This document shows positions 8,379-16,116 of a stretch of DNA of 43,671 bases, one piece after another (position 1 is the stretch's first letter; every line of letters begins with the position of its first letter). Made by a program: the position numbers and the translations under genes. This DNA comes from Acidobacteriota bacterium (GTDB lineage Bacteria; Acidobacteriota; Aminicenantia; Aminicenantales; Aminicenantaceae): contig DAOVDI010000009.1 of assembly GCA_030669585.1 (NCBI GenBank), positions 1 to 43,671 on the forward strand. The letters are read 5' to 3'. The notes below the pieces were generated by a model that was not told the DNA's origin, did not search any database, and saw nothing but the letters and a program-made list of their open reading frames with translations.

Positions 8379-9557
8379 TCAGGCGCTCAAGATCTCATTT
8401 GCATGAATAAGATTCTCTCTGACCTTCAAGCCATATGGACAGGCGTCAGAACAGATTCCATCACAGCTTACACACAAGTAGGGCTTTATTTGATCATCAA
8501 TTTCTGCATAATACCGAATTGCCTCTTTTTCCATTTTATAATCTTCAAAATACATGGAATAACGAAGTACATCATTGATGGGGACATTGTTCGGGCAGGC
8601 GTTCAGGCATTCTTCGCATCCAACTCTACAGTACTGGTCATCAACAAGATGCCGGTACTTGGCTAAAACATTCAGGTCAGCCCGGTCGAAAGAAAGCCCT
8701 GATGCAGCAACATATTCCTCGACATGGGAGTAACTGCTCATAGTTGTTATACAGGTATCGATATTTGAATTACTTAAAACCCATCGGATGGCCGCCTGGG
8801 GATAGCTGGTTTCTCTCCCGATAAATGATTTCAGATTTCCGTGTTTTCCGCCCGCAAAAATCTTCATGGCGATAACACCTATGCCCTTTTTCTTTACCTG
8901 TTCCAGCAGAGGTTCAATCTCATTCTGCATATGGCTGTAGATCACTAGGACAACCTGAGTGAAATCCGAGTCCAGAGCCTGTTTTAAAGTAACAGGCGCG
9001 TTATGTGTTGAAAATCCGGTGAATCGTATCTTTCCATCCTTTTTCAACTTAGAATAGGCTGAAACAAGTTCTTCATTATGCAGCAATTTAAGGTCATTAA
9101 TGCCATGGACCAGGGCGATATCCACATAATCTGTTTTCATTCGTTTTAAGCTGTTTTCCATTCGATTAATAATGTTTTGTCTTGTGATCTTGGTTCTGGA
9201 AGAATATCCATGCTTGGTAGTGATTATTACTTTATCCCGTATTCCGCTCAGGGCCTGACCGATATATCTTTCGCTGTTTGTGTTCATATAGCCTTCAGCA
9301 GTATCAAAATAGTTAATTCCAAGATCAAAAGCATAACGCATTACATTGGGCTCAAAAAAAGAGATCGCCCCGCAGCTTACATCCGAAACCTTGAGTCCGG
9401 TTTTCCCTAGGATATTGTATTTTTTTATCTTGATATCTTTAGTTTCCACACGGTTGTTCAATTTTATTGAGTCTGCCCTCATAGTTTTGGTCAAGCCCAT
9501 TCCAAAAAGTCCTGAAGTGAAAGCTGTTATAAAATTACGTCTGCTCCATTTTGCCAT
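8379..9557 (-). CDS. Tat-exported aldo/keto reductase with C-terminal 4Fe-4S ferredoxin domain
   Basis: The start is placed at ATG 9557, the second in frame, because GGAG lies 6 nt upstream. This gives MAKWSRRNFITAF, whose SRRNFI is a good twin-arginine signal, so the folded protein is probably exported. Residues about 50-310 form an aldo/keto reductase barrel: YNILGKTGLKVSDVSCG, GINYFDTAEGYMN, DKVIITTKHG, DYVDIALVHG and GKIRFTGFSTHN. The C-terminal about 75 residues carry two cysteine sets, CRVGCEECLNACP and CVSCDGICSDACP, typical of bacterial ferredoxin-type 4Fe-4S binding. Such fusions are redox enzymes of largely unknown substrate, some acting on sugars. It lies directly downstream of a LolA-like gene (15 bp from the chosen start). 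Confidence 0.9.
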   Translation of the reverse strand: MAKWSRRNFITAFTSGLFGMGLTKTMRADSIKLNNRVETKDIKIKKYNILGKTGLKVSDVSCGAISFFEPNVMRYAFDLGINYFDTAEGYMNTNSERYIGQALSGIRDKVIITTKHGYSSRTKITRQNIINRMENSLKRMKTDYVDIALVHGINDLKLLHNEELVSAYSKLKKDGKIRFTGFSTHNAPVTLKQALDSDFTQVVLVIYSHMQNEIEPLLEQVKKKGIGVIAMKIFAGGKHGNLKSFIGRETSYPQAAIRWVLSNSNIDTCITTMSSYSHVEEYVAASGLSFDRADLNVLAKYRHLVDDQYCRVGCEECLNACPNNVPINDVLRYSMYFEDYKMEKEAIRYYAEIDDQIKPYLCVSCDGICSDACPYGLKVRENLIHANEILSA

Positions 9558-9572
9558 AATTATCTCCATAAA

Positions 9573-10625
9573 TTATTTTTGCTTTAATTTAATTGGCTGA
9601 AAAAGCTCCAATTTTTCCGCTAGATCTTTAAACTCAGTAGAATACATGCTGATAATATAGTTTTCATCCCTGCGATTTGGCATTAATATAACTGCCCCCT
9701 GCTTGATGGAACTTCTTGGAGGAGAGCTGTCATAAAATGTTATATCGTACTCCCTGTCTTTAATGCTTATTCTCAGTGAGTCATTGTTCATGAAACCAGC
9801 GCTCTGAATATTTGCCAATGTCCAGTTGGTTTCCAGGATCAACGTATTACGACGCAAAGAATGATCAATAATGTTTCCGCCCAATATCCCGGTACTGATC
9901 TCCACCTCTCCCATATTCAGATCCAGGTTGGCAAAAAAGTCTTCATTCAAAGGAAGATTGAATTTAACCTCTTGTATCTCATACATAACACCGCGTGTTC
10001 CCACTTGAGATGTAAACCAGGATGAAAGCAGTCTTACTCCGTTGACTTCATGATAAGGCCCAAAATCGTGATTGATCTCATATGTGCCCTGGCCAGGGTC
10101 ATATCCTTTAAAAACCATCCTTTTTATTAGGAATTCGTCTGGGTCTAGATAAAACTCTACTATTAATTTTCCCTGTTCAGTCGTCAGAACATGGTGACTT
10201 TTTATACCAAAACGCTTCAATCCGGCATACTCGAGATTATCCTCAAAATTTATAAGCGTGAAGAGCCCGCTGCGCAGTAATGCCTGTGCCTGATAAGTCG
10301 AAGTCACCAGGGGTTTCAATTCTGTGATGTTGTTGAAGCTGTTTTTCCTGGCTCCATTTTTATCAATGATAATACTTTTTGTAATGACAGGAGCTGTGCC
10401 TGAAGTGATCTTCATCCGGCCGTCCTTGGCCAGGTAATAGGTGCGCTGTCCTGTAGAAAAAGAAAAATTTTCAAATGATTTAAGTTTTTCCAAATCACCG
10501 GCAGCTTGAATATTTTTGGCAACAATCTCTTTGACCGTCAACTCCTTTTTTGCGTATGAAACGTCATAAAAAAAACCCATCATCAGGATCAAAACTAGAC
10601 TGAAAATACAATTACGAGGCTTCAT
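9573..10625 (-). CDS. Exported LolA/LppX-like fold protein of unknown function
   Basis: About 350 aa with a signal peptide (cleavage near ...DVSYA). It begins with KELTVKEIVAKNIQAAGDLEKLKSF, a segment typical of outer-membrane lipoprotein-sorting-like proteins. It continues with beta-rich repeats (GKLIVEFYLDPDEFLIKRMV, YEINHDFGPYHEVNGVRLLS) expected of the half-barrel LolA-like fold. It is longer than LolA (about 200 aa), with an extra C-terminal domain of about 120 residues. ATG 10625 is preferred over 10637 because GGAGG precedes it. It sits immediately upstream of the Fe-S aldo/keto reductase gene and is probably co-transcribed, so a shared periplasmic role is likely but undefined. Confidence 0.75.
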   Translation of the reverse strand: MKPRNCIFSLVLILMMGFFYDVSYAKKELTVKEIVAKNIQAAGDLEKLKSFENFSFSTGQRTYYLAKDGRMKITSGTAPVITKSIIIDKNGARKNSFNNITELKPLVTSTYQAQALLRSGLFTLINFEDNLEYAGLKRFGIKSHHVLTTEQGKLIVEFYLDPDEFLIKRMVFKGYDPGQGTYEINHDFGPYHEVNGVRLLSSWFTSQVGTRGVMYEIQEVKFNLPLNEDFFANLDLNMGEVEISTGILGGNIIDHSLRRNTLILETNWTLANIQSAGFMNNDSLRISIKDREYDITFYDSSPPRSSIKQGAVILMPNRRDENYIISMYSTEFKDLAEKLELFQPIKLKQK

Positions 10626-10734
10626 TTCTCCCTCCATAGCATAAGACTATTCTAAAGAAATAAACTACCATGTGCAAGGAGTGAATGCTGTTTAAAGTGC
10701 TTGTTCTTACAGGGGCTGTTGCTTCCGGTTTATT

Positions 10735-13098
10735 TCAATTTATAATCTCATCCAGAACTCTATCCCAGGTATAAATTTTCAGCACATTTTCACGAGCAAG
10801 TTTTTTCATCTGATTGTATCTGACGAGACAGAAATCCTTCATGTCTTTGATAAACATGATCTTTCTAATCCAATCTGAAAGATTACCTGCCTCGGCAATA
10901 ATGCCAGTTTTATGGTTGATAATGATTTCTTGTGGTCCGCCTCGATCCGAAACGATTGCTGGTAATCCGCAGGATTGTGCTTCAAGTATCACCATGCCAA
11001 AAGTATCTGCAACACTTGGGAAGACAAACAGATCAGCAGCAGAATAGATTTTATGAAGAAACTTGTGATCCACAACCCCGGTGAAAAATATATTTTCCAT
11101 TTCTTTGGTTTTTATTCTGAGATCATTGAAATAAGGTCCGCTGCCCGTAATAATCAGATTTATATCCTTTGTTTTTTTTGAAAGATGACTGAAAACCTCG
11201 ATCAGAAAATCTAGTTCCTTGTCTTTAGAAATTCTTCCAGAATAAAGAAGATTGAACCCATTTTTGAATCCTAATTTATACTTTTCTTCTGCTTCTGTCT
11301 TATTCGGTGAAAACAAGTCAGTGTCAATACCTCTGGGAAAGATTTTCATTTTAGATGATTTAATACCTCGGTTTTCAAGGATTCGGATGTACTCCTTGGA
11401 AGAAACCAGGATTTCATCCTGCAGAGAATAAAACGATTTGACATAACTCCCTAAAAAATTTGCCATCGATTTATCTTTAGTAATTTTAAGTCCGTGGAGC
11501 TTAAAATCAGTGTGATAAATTCCAACACTTTTAATATTCAAAAGTTTTGCTGCCATTAGCCCCACTAATCCTATTGGTCCTGGAGTGGAAATTATTATCT
11601 CGTCAGGCTTATAATCATATATGGATTCAAGGGATTTAAGCACAGAAGGAATTTTTAAGGTGTACTGTTCATAACCCGGCAGTTGAAAAGAAAATATAAT
11701 GGGAAGATCTAAGGTGTTTTGAGGGTATTCTTTCAAATCCCTTTGAGAATCAAATGAACCAGCAACAACCAGATCCGATTTTTTCTGAGCAGCCAATTGT
11801 CTGATCTTTCTGAGTGTAATGGACACTCCATTCAAATCATTCAGAGTATCAGAAAACCAAAGGATTCTTTTATTATTGTTTTCGGTCTCAGGTAAATATT
11901 TTTCTTTTAATTCCGATAAAAGTTTTCGGCTGTCGGACATGATTTTGATAGTGGAAAAAAATGGAATTGAGAGAAAGATTCCAGGGATGGATGCGGAAAG
12001 ATTTGTAATTATTTTTATAAAATTTCCTTTTTGGATATCCTTTTCTATCGATTGGAGAAGTATTTTAAAAAATTCATCCGCAATTTCAGCAATTTTCTGA
12101 TATGCCAAATTAAGTTTATTTTCTAAAGGAGCGGTTTTTAATCGTTCCATATCATGAATAATACCATGAAGTAGCATATATATCTTATTTCCGTTCTTTT
12201 GGCCGGCAGCCTTGAGTTTCTTCAATGCTATCTTGTTTTTAAGGTCGAGGTTTTTCTCGCCAAAAAAGTAATCCATTAATGTATCCAAAAAGGAAGTGGA
12301 TATCGATTCCTGTTTATTCTTTGAGAAGTCATAGGCGATCTTGTAAAACATAAAGGCTAAAGATTGATAATCATTATGCCGACCGGAAGGATAAGATTCC
12401 TTTGCTCTTATTTTTGCCAGAAAACTGTCAATACTATCCGCTTCGGTTTCAGTGAAAGTTCGTCCGATAAACATCCCGGCATGGTCATCCGATCCACCTG
12501 TAAATCCTTTTTTCCAAGATTCATGGCTGAATGGTTCTATCCGGTATTTGGAGTAGAGATCTTCAATATGGACCGGTGTAAGATTAGAAAGGATTTTCAT
12601 CCAGATCAGGTTGTTGATCTCATTTCTTCCCCCATTGATTCCTTCAAACACATCAAAAAGAAGAATCAATTTCTCAAGATGTTCAAAAGACAGTTTGCCA
12701 TTAACAGAAAAAGTAGCATGGGCAACAGAATGGGTCAATTTTTCTCTGCGCAGATAATGCCGAAGATCATATATATCTTTTCTAATGGATTGGATCTCAT
12801 CAAATTGTTTTTCATTCAATCCATACACCAGCACATGAATTTTGCATTGGTTTTCAGGAAAGTAAGTTGTCACCTCAACTCCAGTGAATGCCCGCTCTGG
12901 ATAGAGTTCTTTGAGACTTAAAGAAGCATCGATCTTGTTGTGATCTGTTACAGTGACAAAAGTCATTCCCTTCTCTATGGATGTTTTATAAATGTATTCC
13001 GGTTCCGTGTAGGATTCACTTGCGCCCAGTCGTTGTAAAAACCATTCAGAAGGATGATTTGAATATTTAGAATGCAGATGAAGATCTGCTTTTGCCAT
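10735..13098 (-). CDS. PHP-domain / GT4 glycosyltransferase fusion protein
   Basis: A 787-aa two-enzyme fusion. Residues 1 to about 230 form a PHP metallo-phosphoesterase domain: ADLHLHSKYS, TVTDHNKID, FTGVEVTTYF, CKIHVLVYGL and TGGSDDHAGM supply the metal ligands. About 270-400 is helical and unassigned. About 400-787 is a GT-B glycosyltransferase of family GT4: an acceptor half with GVSITLRKIRQLA, then LLYSGRISKDKELDFLIEVF. The sugar-nucleotide half has FVFPSVADTFGMVILEAQS and GLPAIVSDRGGPQEI. No membrane segment is evident. The gene is divergent from phoB-phoR, and phased Pho-box-like repeats lie between them. A TATTAT -10 candidate (13124-13119) is 17 nt beyond the last repeat on this strand. 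A role in phosphate-limited glycolipid synthesis is my inference. Confidence 0.88.
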   Translation of the reverse strand: MAKADLHLHSKYSNHPSEWFLQRLGASESYTEPEYIYKTSIEKGMTFVTVTDHNKIDASLSLKELYPERAFTGVEVTTYFPENQCKIHVLVYGLNEKQFDEIQSIRKDIYDLRHYLRREKLTHSVAHATFSVNGKLSFEHLEKLILLFDVFEGINGGRNEINNLIWMKILSNLTPVHIEDLYSKYRIEPFSHESWKKGFTGGSDDHAGMFIGRTFTETEADSIDSFLAKIRAKESYPSGRHNDYQSLAFMFYKIAYDFSKNKQESISTSFLDTLMDYFFGEKNLDLKNKIALKKLKAAGQKNGNKIYMLLHGIIHDMERLKTAPLENKLNLAYQKIAEIADEFFKILLQSIEKDIQKGNFIKIITNLSASIPGIFLSIPFFSTIKIMSDSRKLLSELKEKYLPETENNNKRILWFSDTLNDLNGVSITLRKIRQLAAQKKSDLVVAGSFDSQRDLKEYPQNTLDLPIIFSFQLPGYEQYTLKIPSVLKSLESIYDYKPDEIIISTPGPIGLVGLMAAKLLNIKSVGIYHTDFKLHGLKITKDKSMANFLGSYVKSFYSLQDEILVSSKEYIRILENRGIKSSKMKIFPRGIDTDLFSPNKTEAEEKYKLGFKNGFNLLYSGRISKDKELDFLIEVFSHLSKKTKDINLIITGSGPYFNDLRIKTKEMENIFFTGVVDHKFLHKIYSAADLFVFPSVADTFGMVILEAQSCGLPAIVSDRGGPQEIIINHKTGIIAEAGNLSDWIRKIMFIKDMKDFCLVRYNQMKKLARENVLKIYTWDRVLDEIIN

Positions 13099-13118
13099 AA
13101 TATTTCTCCTTTATCTTG

Positions 13119-13124
13119 ATAATA
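13119..13124 (-). promoter_or_regulatory. Candidate -10 element for the PHP-glycosyltransferase gene
   Basis: On the minus strand TATTAT lies 17 nt downstream of the terminal TTAAC of the phased repeat block, as expected when an activator box replaces a -35 element. AAGGAGAA and the ATG at 13098 follow. Identified by position and match only. Confidence 0.4.
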
Positions 13125-13141
13125 AAAATAAATGACTTTTG

Positions 13142-13181
13142 TTAAGTTTGAATTAAGAAAATCTTAATTTTTAATTAATTT
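13142..13181. promoter_or_regulatory. Four 11-bp-phased TTAAN repeats (tandem Pho-box-like site)
   Basis: TTAAG, TTAAG, TTAAT and TTAAT begin at 13142, 13153, 13164 and 13175, exactly 11 bp apart. PhoB/PhoP family regulators bind direct repeats of this period (for example TTAACA units in Bacillus). The block lies between phoB and the PHP-glycosyltransferase gene. Because TTAA is its own complement, the phasing reads equally on both strands. A similar block precedes the pst operon porin. Confidence 0.65.
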
Positions 13182-13202
13182 TATGGGATGAAATCCCCAG
13201 TG

Positions 13203-13231
13203 TTGTTTCTTCTATTTTTTAGCGGTATAAT
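13203..13231 (+). promoter_or_regulatory. Sigma70-type promoter of phoBR
   Basis: TTGTTT (13203-13208) and TATAAT (13226-13231) are separated by 17 bp, which would start transcription near 13238, about 28 nt before the GTG of phoB. The phased repeats lie about 22 bp upstream of this -35. Confidence 0.6.
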
Positions 13232-13265
13232 CAACAAACGAATTTTCAATCGATAAAGAAACACT

Positions 13266-13946
13266 GTGAACAAACTTATCTATGTTGTTGATGATGAACC
13301 AGATATTCTGGAACTTCTATCTCTACATTTGAAAAAAGCCGGGTTTAAGGTTCAGTGTTTTGAGAACGCCGTTCGTTTTATGGCCCAACTCAAGATCCAG
13401 AAGCCCGATCTTATTATCCTTGATCTGATGCTTCCGGATGAAGATGGTCTGGACGTATGCAAAAAGCTTAAAAGAGATGAGTTTTATCTATCCATCCCTA
13501 TCATCATGTTGACAGCCAAAGGGGAGGAAATCGACAAGATCCTTGGGCTGGAGTTGGGAGCCGATGATTACATCACCAAACCTTTCTCTGTGAAGGAACT
13601 TGTTGCCCGGGTTAAAGCGGTGATGAGAAGGCCAAAAGCAATATCCTCCCGGGAAAAAATAGAGATCCGCAATTTAGTGATCATAGATCCGGAAAAACAT
13701 GAGGTCATCGTGGAAGGCAAAAAAATTGATTTGACTTCCACTGAATTCCGGATACTCAAGCTGCTCGCGTCAAAAAAAGGATGGGTGTTTTCAAGAGAGC
13801 ATATCCTGGATCAGCTCTGGGGACAGGAAAAATATGTCGTGGACCGGACAGTGGATGTGCACATCAAACATTTGAGAGAAAAGTTGGGCCGGGCGGCCAT
13901 TCTCATAAAAAATATCAGAGGAGTGGGATATAAACTGGAAGAATGA
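13266..13946 (+). CDS. phoB: PhoB-like response regulator (OmpR family)
   Basis: A 226-aa two-domain regulator that would activate phosphate-starvation genes when phosphorylated by the downstream PhoR. The receiver domain (1-120) has the acidic pair VVDDEP, phospho-acceptor Asp53 in LIILDLMLPDEDG, Thr83 in MLTAKGEE, and Lys105 in GADDYITKPF. The C-terminal winged helix (about 130-226) has LTSTEFRILKLLA, SREHILDQLWG, VDRTVDVHIKHLREKLG and [13 protein letters not shown]. The start is GTG; the ribosome binding site is weak. It overlaps phoR by 4 bp (ATGA). Assignment to PhoB rather than another OmpR-type regulator rests on the adjacent PhoR-type kinase and the pst-phoU operon just downstream. 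Confidence 0.92.
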   Translation: MNKLIYVVDDEPDILELLSLHLKKAGFKVQCFENAVRFMAQLKIQKPDLIILDLMLPDEDGLDVCKKLKRDEFYLSIPIIMLTAKGEEIDKILGLELGADDYITKPFSVKELVARVKAVMRRPKAISSREKIEIRNLVIIDPEKHEVIVEGKKIDLTSTEFRILKLLASKKGWVFSREHILDQLWGQEKYVVDRTVDVHIKHLREKLGRAAILIKNIRGVGYKLEE

Positions 13947-15679
13947 GAAAATCTATTTTTGTTAAAGTCTTCGGAGGGCATTTTCTTGTAATCATTTTAC
14001 TGGTTATGCTCATACTTCTATTTTCTTTTCATGAAATAAAACGGTTTTATATTGCCAACTTGGAAAAAGAACTGTCTCATACCGGAGAAGCTCTGAAATA
14101 CCAAGTCCTCTTCTATCTTGAAGAAAATAGAATAGAAGAACTGCAGGATTTTATGGAAAAATTCGGGAAAAAGATAGAAACGCGGTTAACATTGATAAAC
14201 AGAGAGGGAAGAGTTCTGGCTGATTCTGAAAAGAACCCGGAAATGATGGAGAATCACAAAGACAGGCCCGAGATCTTCAGGGCATACTCCGGTCAGATAG
14301 GACGGTCGCTTCGATTCAGCCGCACCCTTAAAACGGATATGCTTTATATAGGGCTGCCCATTATAAAGGACGGCCGGGTTTCTCATGTTATTCGCCTCAG
14401 TCTCTATCTTCACGACATCAAACATTTAATAGCTATCTTGAGAGGGAAGATCACACAGATTGCCCTGGCCATTCTGCTGTGTGTTTTTCTTTTTTCTTTT
14501 TTTCTATCACGCTCTTTTTCAAAGCCTGTCAAAGAACTTCGAGAAGCCTCTCAAAAAATTGCGGCAGGGGATTTTAAAGTGAGAGTTTTCACCAGAAAAA
14601 AGGGAGAGTTTTCCGATCTGGCGGAAAGCTTCAATATCATGACGGAGAAGATCCAATCCCTATTTCTGGAAACCAGTCGTAAAAAGGAAGAACTTGAAGG
14701 AATTCTTAGTTCTATTGAAGAAGGGCTTTTTGCTCTGGATGAGAATAACCGGATTCTTTTTGCCAATGACAGCTTCAAGAAAATTTCAGGACAAGATGAT
14801 ATCAATGGAAAATTCTATTGGGAGATTCTGCGTGAAGCAAATTTTCGAGAAATGGTCGAGTCTTTCCGTAAAGAAGGGAAAAACATTTCAGAGGAGCTGG
14901 ACTTGAATGAAAGAGTTTTCCTATGTAATCTGGCTTCTTTACACAGAGGAAAAGAAATCGTTGTTACACTGCATGATATATCAGAATTCAAAACGCTTGA
15001 AAAGATCAAACGGGATTTAATTATCAATGCCTCACACGAATTAAGGACGCCTCTGACTGCCATTAAAGGATTCATCGAGACTTTGGAAGAAGAGATCGAT
15101 GAAAAAAACGAACATTATTTAAACATAATCAAGCGGAATACGGACAGGCTCATCAATATTGTTAAAGATCTGATGCAGCTGTCAGAACTGGAAGAAAAGG
15201 GGACTGATCTCGAGATCGAAACTGTGGATCTGGAAAAACTCCTAGAAAACATAATGAAGATCTTTGAAGAAAGGATCAAAGCGAAAAGTCTGGAATTTGA
15301 GATCATAGCCGAAAAGGATTTTTCTCCTGTCCAAGCTGATCTTTTCAAGATTGAACAGATGTTTATCAACATTGTGGACAATGCCGTTAAATATTCAGAA
15401 GACGGAAAAATTATCATAACTTTGAAGCAGGAAAACGACCAGGCTGTTGTTCAGGTCTCAGATACAGGCATTGGTATAGCAGAAGAACACCAACCGCGTA
15501 TATTCGAGCGGTTTTATATGACGGATAAATCCCGCTCAAGAAAGCTGGGCGGCACTGGACTTGGACTTTCCATCGTGAAACATATCGTCAAACTCCACAA
15601 AGGGGATATCTCCGTAGAAAGCCGGCTGGGGCAGGGGACCACATTTACCATTAAGCTTCCTTTCCAACAAAAACTGTAA
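13943..15679 (+). CDS. phoR: PhoR-like membrane sensor histidine kinase
   Basis: A 578-aa sensor kinase. TM1 (about 13-30) and TM2 (about 168-190) enclose a periplasmic domain of about 135 residues. HAMP follows at about 190-245, then a PAS domain at about 248-345 ([18 protein letters not shown]). The HisKA domain has His365 in [16 protein letters not shown]. The ATPase domain has the N box [16 protein letters not shown]1 [20 protein letters not shown] and G2 [12 protein letters not shown]. The sizeable periplasmic region differs from enteric PhoR, which has almost none, but is common in other phyla. Phosphate status would be relayed through the Pst transporter and PhoU encoded downstream. 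A short hairpin follows the stop. Confidence 0.92.
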   Translation: MRKSIFVKVFGGHFLVIILLVMLILLFSFHEIKRFYIANLEKELSHTGEALKYQVLFYLEENRIEELQDFMEKFGKKIETRLTLINREGRVLADSEKNPEMMENHKDRPEIFRAYSGQIGRSLRFSRTLKTDMLYIGLPIIKDGRVSHVIRLSLYLHDIKHLIAILRGKITQIALAILLCVFLFSFFLSRSFSKPVKELREASQKIAAGDFKVRVFTRKKGEFSDLAESFNIMTEKIQSLFLETSRKKEELEGILSSIEEGLFALDENNRILFANDSFKKISGQDDINGKFYWEILREANFREMVESFRKEGKNISEELDLNERVFLCNLASLHRGKEIVVTLHDISEFKTLEKIKRDLIINASHELRTPLTAIKGFIETLEEEIDEKNEHYLNIIKRNTDRLINIVKDLMQLSELEEKGTDLEIETVDLEKLLENIMKIFEERIKAKSLEFEIIAEKDFSPVQADLFKIEQMFINIVDNAVKYSEDGKIIITLKQENDQAVVQVSDTGIGIAEEHQPRIFERFYMTDKSRSRKLGGTGLGLSIVKHIVKLHKGDISVESRLGQGTTFTIKLPFQQKL

Positions 15680-15698
15680 TTTCTTCAACGGAAGAAAT
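15679..15698 (+). terminator. Hairpin directly after phoR
   Basis: ATTTCTTC (15679-15686) and GAAGAAAT (15691-15698) form an 8-bp stem with the loop AACG immediately after the phoR stop. No T-run follows, so it may be an mRNA-stabilising hairpin rather than an intrinsic terminator. Confidence 0.4.
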
Positions 15699-15863
15699 GT
15701 GCTTCCATTTCAAATCAACCAAATTTTTCTACTTACTTATCCTGGGTTATTCACAGGCCGATATGTGAGGCGCGGCCAAAGGCAAAAAAGTCTATAGAAA
15801 TCCATAGAAGTCATCGAAGCCGAAGAAAGCCCAAAGCAGCTTAGCCCAAAGTCATTTAATTTA

Positions 15864-15944
15864 CGTCATTCCCGTTCCCCGATCGGAGTCGGGGACAGGG
15901 TTCACGGGAATCCAGACGCCGTTCCCGCGAAAACGGGAATCCAG
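15864..15944. repeat. Palindromic repeat cluster with GGAATCCAG units
   Basis: Two GGGAATCCAG motifs end at about 15915 and 15944. Each closes a hairpin: ATTCCCG...CGGGAAT enclosing TTCCCCGA...TCGGGGA-like arms, and TTCCCGCGAAAACGGGAA. The pattern is like the dRS3-type 'ATTCCC-N8-GGGAAT' dispersed repeats described in Neisseria and similar repeats elsewhere. Related arms occur at 16-48 and 178-195. Confidence 0.75.
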
Positions 15945-15959
15945 ATAGATGAGACAACC

Positions 15960-16006
15960 TCGAACCCTTTTTTTTAACGTGTCGTCGAATTTCATGAATC
16001 ATCCAG
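15960..16006. repeat. Copy of dispersed module TCGAACCC...TTTCATGAAT
   Basis: The stretch begins TCGAACCCTTTTTTTTAACG and ends ATTTCATGAATCATCCAG. It aligns in the same orientation with 43603-43658 and, as a reverse complement, with 42827-42880. It directly abuts the phased Pho-box-like repeats. Confidence 0.7.
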
Positions 16007-16010
16007 AAAT

Positions 16011-16050
16011 TTAACCAAAAATTAACACTGTATTTATTTGCATTTAACAT
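16011..16050 (+). promoter_or_regulatory. 11-bp-phased TTAAC repeats (Pho-box-like) upstream of the porin-pst operon
   Basis: TTAAC occurs at 16011, 16022 and 16044, with a degenerate TTATT at 16033, so four positions 11 bp apart of which three match. This equals the phasing upstream of phoB and fits a pair of PhoB/PhoP-type boxes. The -10 element is not obvious; TAACAT (16045-16050) is one candidate. Confidence 0.7.
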
Positions 16051-16116
16051 TCTTAGGCGAAAATTTCGGCGATCAGCGCAGATCAAATTTTAAAAGAGTT
16101 AAAAAAGGAGTAAAAA

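Larger units (their letters stand above)
15680..16116. other. 437-bp repeat-rich intergenic region between phoR and the porin gene
   Basis: In order this region holds the phoR hairpin and a decayed copy of the structured repeat (about 15742-15776). Next come two GACTTCTATR-type units on the minus strand (about 15790-15826) and a palindromic cluster (15864-15944). A TCGAACCC plus TTTCATGAATCATCCAG repeat module (15960-16006) follows, and finally the 11-bp-phased repeats at 16011-16050. The 76-codon open frame at 15856-16086 (minus) is made entirely of repeats and is not called as a gene. Confidence 0.7.

Noticed and set aside
15856-16086. 76-codon open frame on the minus strand
   Set aside because: It is composed entirely of palindromic and dispersed repeats, has no ribosome binding site and overlaps the Pho-box-like array.
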